Of a DNA stretch of 64,000 nt, positions 63,919-64,000 are shown one piece after another (position 1 is the stretch's first letter; every line of letters starts with the position of its first letter). Made by a program: the position numbers and the translations under genes. Under the pieces are notes generated by a model that was not told the DNA's origin, made no database searches, and saw only the letters and a program-made list of their open reading frames with translations. The DNA is from an uncultured Flavobacteriales bacterium (lineage in GTDB: Bacteria > Bacteroidota > Bacteroidia > Flavobacteriales_G > Salibacteraceae). Where the stretch lies: the NCBI GenBank assembly GCA_937121175.1, contig CAKZKD010000034.1, positions 17,516 through 81,515 of the forward strand, given 5' to 3'.

Positions 63919-64000
63919 GAAGAGTGAAGAGTGAAGAGTGAAGAGTGAAGAGTGAAGAGTGAAGAGTGAAGAGTGAAGAGTGAAGAGTGAAGAGTGAAGA
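63919..64000 (+). repeat. Tandem 7-bp repeat (GAAGAGT), cut by window edge
   Basis: Unit GAAGAGT repeats without error from 63919 to the last base, 11 full copies and a part copy, and continues past the window. It starts 13 bases after the yqgE stop. Confidence 0.95.

Overview
The window comes from a Bacteroidota genome, most likely a flavobacterial lineage. Several things point this way: about eight exported proteins end in type IX secretion (T9SS) type-A sorting domains, there is a PorE-like T9SS envelope component, promoters fit the Bacteroidota pattern TTG-N17-23-TAnnTTTG, and Bacteroidota-typical families are present (Omp28, DUF2911, a DUF6503-like protein, TPR/LuxR regulators, a one-piece hybrid two-component regulator, PNGase F). 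The sequence is AT-rich and gene-dense. I found no tRNA, rRNA, CRISPR array, intact insertion sequence or prophage gene.

Layout. 1-5 kb: the start of a membrane-anchored SGNH-like gene cut by the left edge, a His-rich cupin lipoprotein, and a divergent hybrid sensor/AraC regulator. 5-11.5 kb: a T9SS cargo protein, a lipoprotein with HExxH, a TPR/LuxR regulator, an Omp28-like thioredoxin-fold T9SS cargo, a lipoprotein esterase and a small barrel-like protein. 11.5-14.2 kb (minus): a serine hydrolase and an erythromycin-esterase-family protein. 14.4-18.8 kb (plus): the most notable cluster, an ECF sigma factor, a small putative anti-sigma protein, a CpxP/ZraP-like protein, an MbnP-family protein, a di-heme MbnH/MauG-like enzyme and a YHYH-domain T9SS cargo. 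18.8-35 kb, mostly minus: a DUF418 protein, a Tat+T9SS intradiol dioxygenase with its BNR-like partner, an S41 peptidase, a putative outer-membrane protein, a bestrophin with a NAPE-PLD-like hydrolase, a PLD-like protein, an M20 dipeptidase, a MORN-like protein and an EF-hand membrane protein, with an LRR protein (24.6 kb) on plus.

35-44 kb holds core genes (gyrA, clpC, with clear terminators), a TPR protein, a PKD lipoprotein, and DUF6503-like and DUF2911 genes. 44.3-46 kb is a TetR regulator with three matching operators and a well-placed promoter, coupled to an alpha/beta hydrolase. 46-50 kb is a DUF4442 gene and a large PNGase F-like T9SS protein with a LamG insertion. 50-54.3 kb is a four-gene run that starts with a cysteine-free peroxiredoxin-like protein and a DUF2797 protein that has lost its zinc ribbon, followed by an AsmA-like protein and a glycosyltransferase. 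54-64 kb holds two membrane proteins, a repeat-rich T9SS-like protein, the PorE-like protein, pepD, miaE and yqgE, with short A/T-rich repeats in the gaps and a 7-bp tandem repeat running off the right edge.

The best candidates for little-described biology are the sigma/CpxP/MbnP/MbnH/YHYH locus, probably metal-responsive with a redox maturation step, and the adjacent gene pair in which both proteins have lost the cysteines that define their families. Several starts were moved to internal ATG codons where signal peptides, promoters or terminators make the longer version unlikely; each entry says so.
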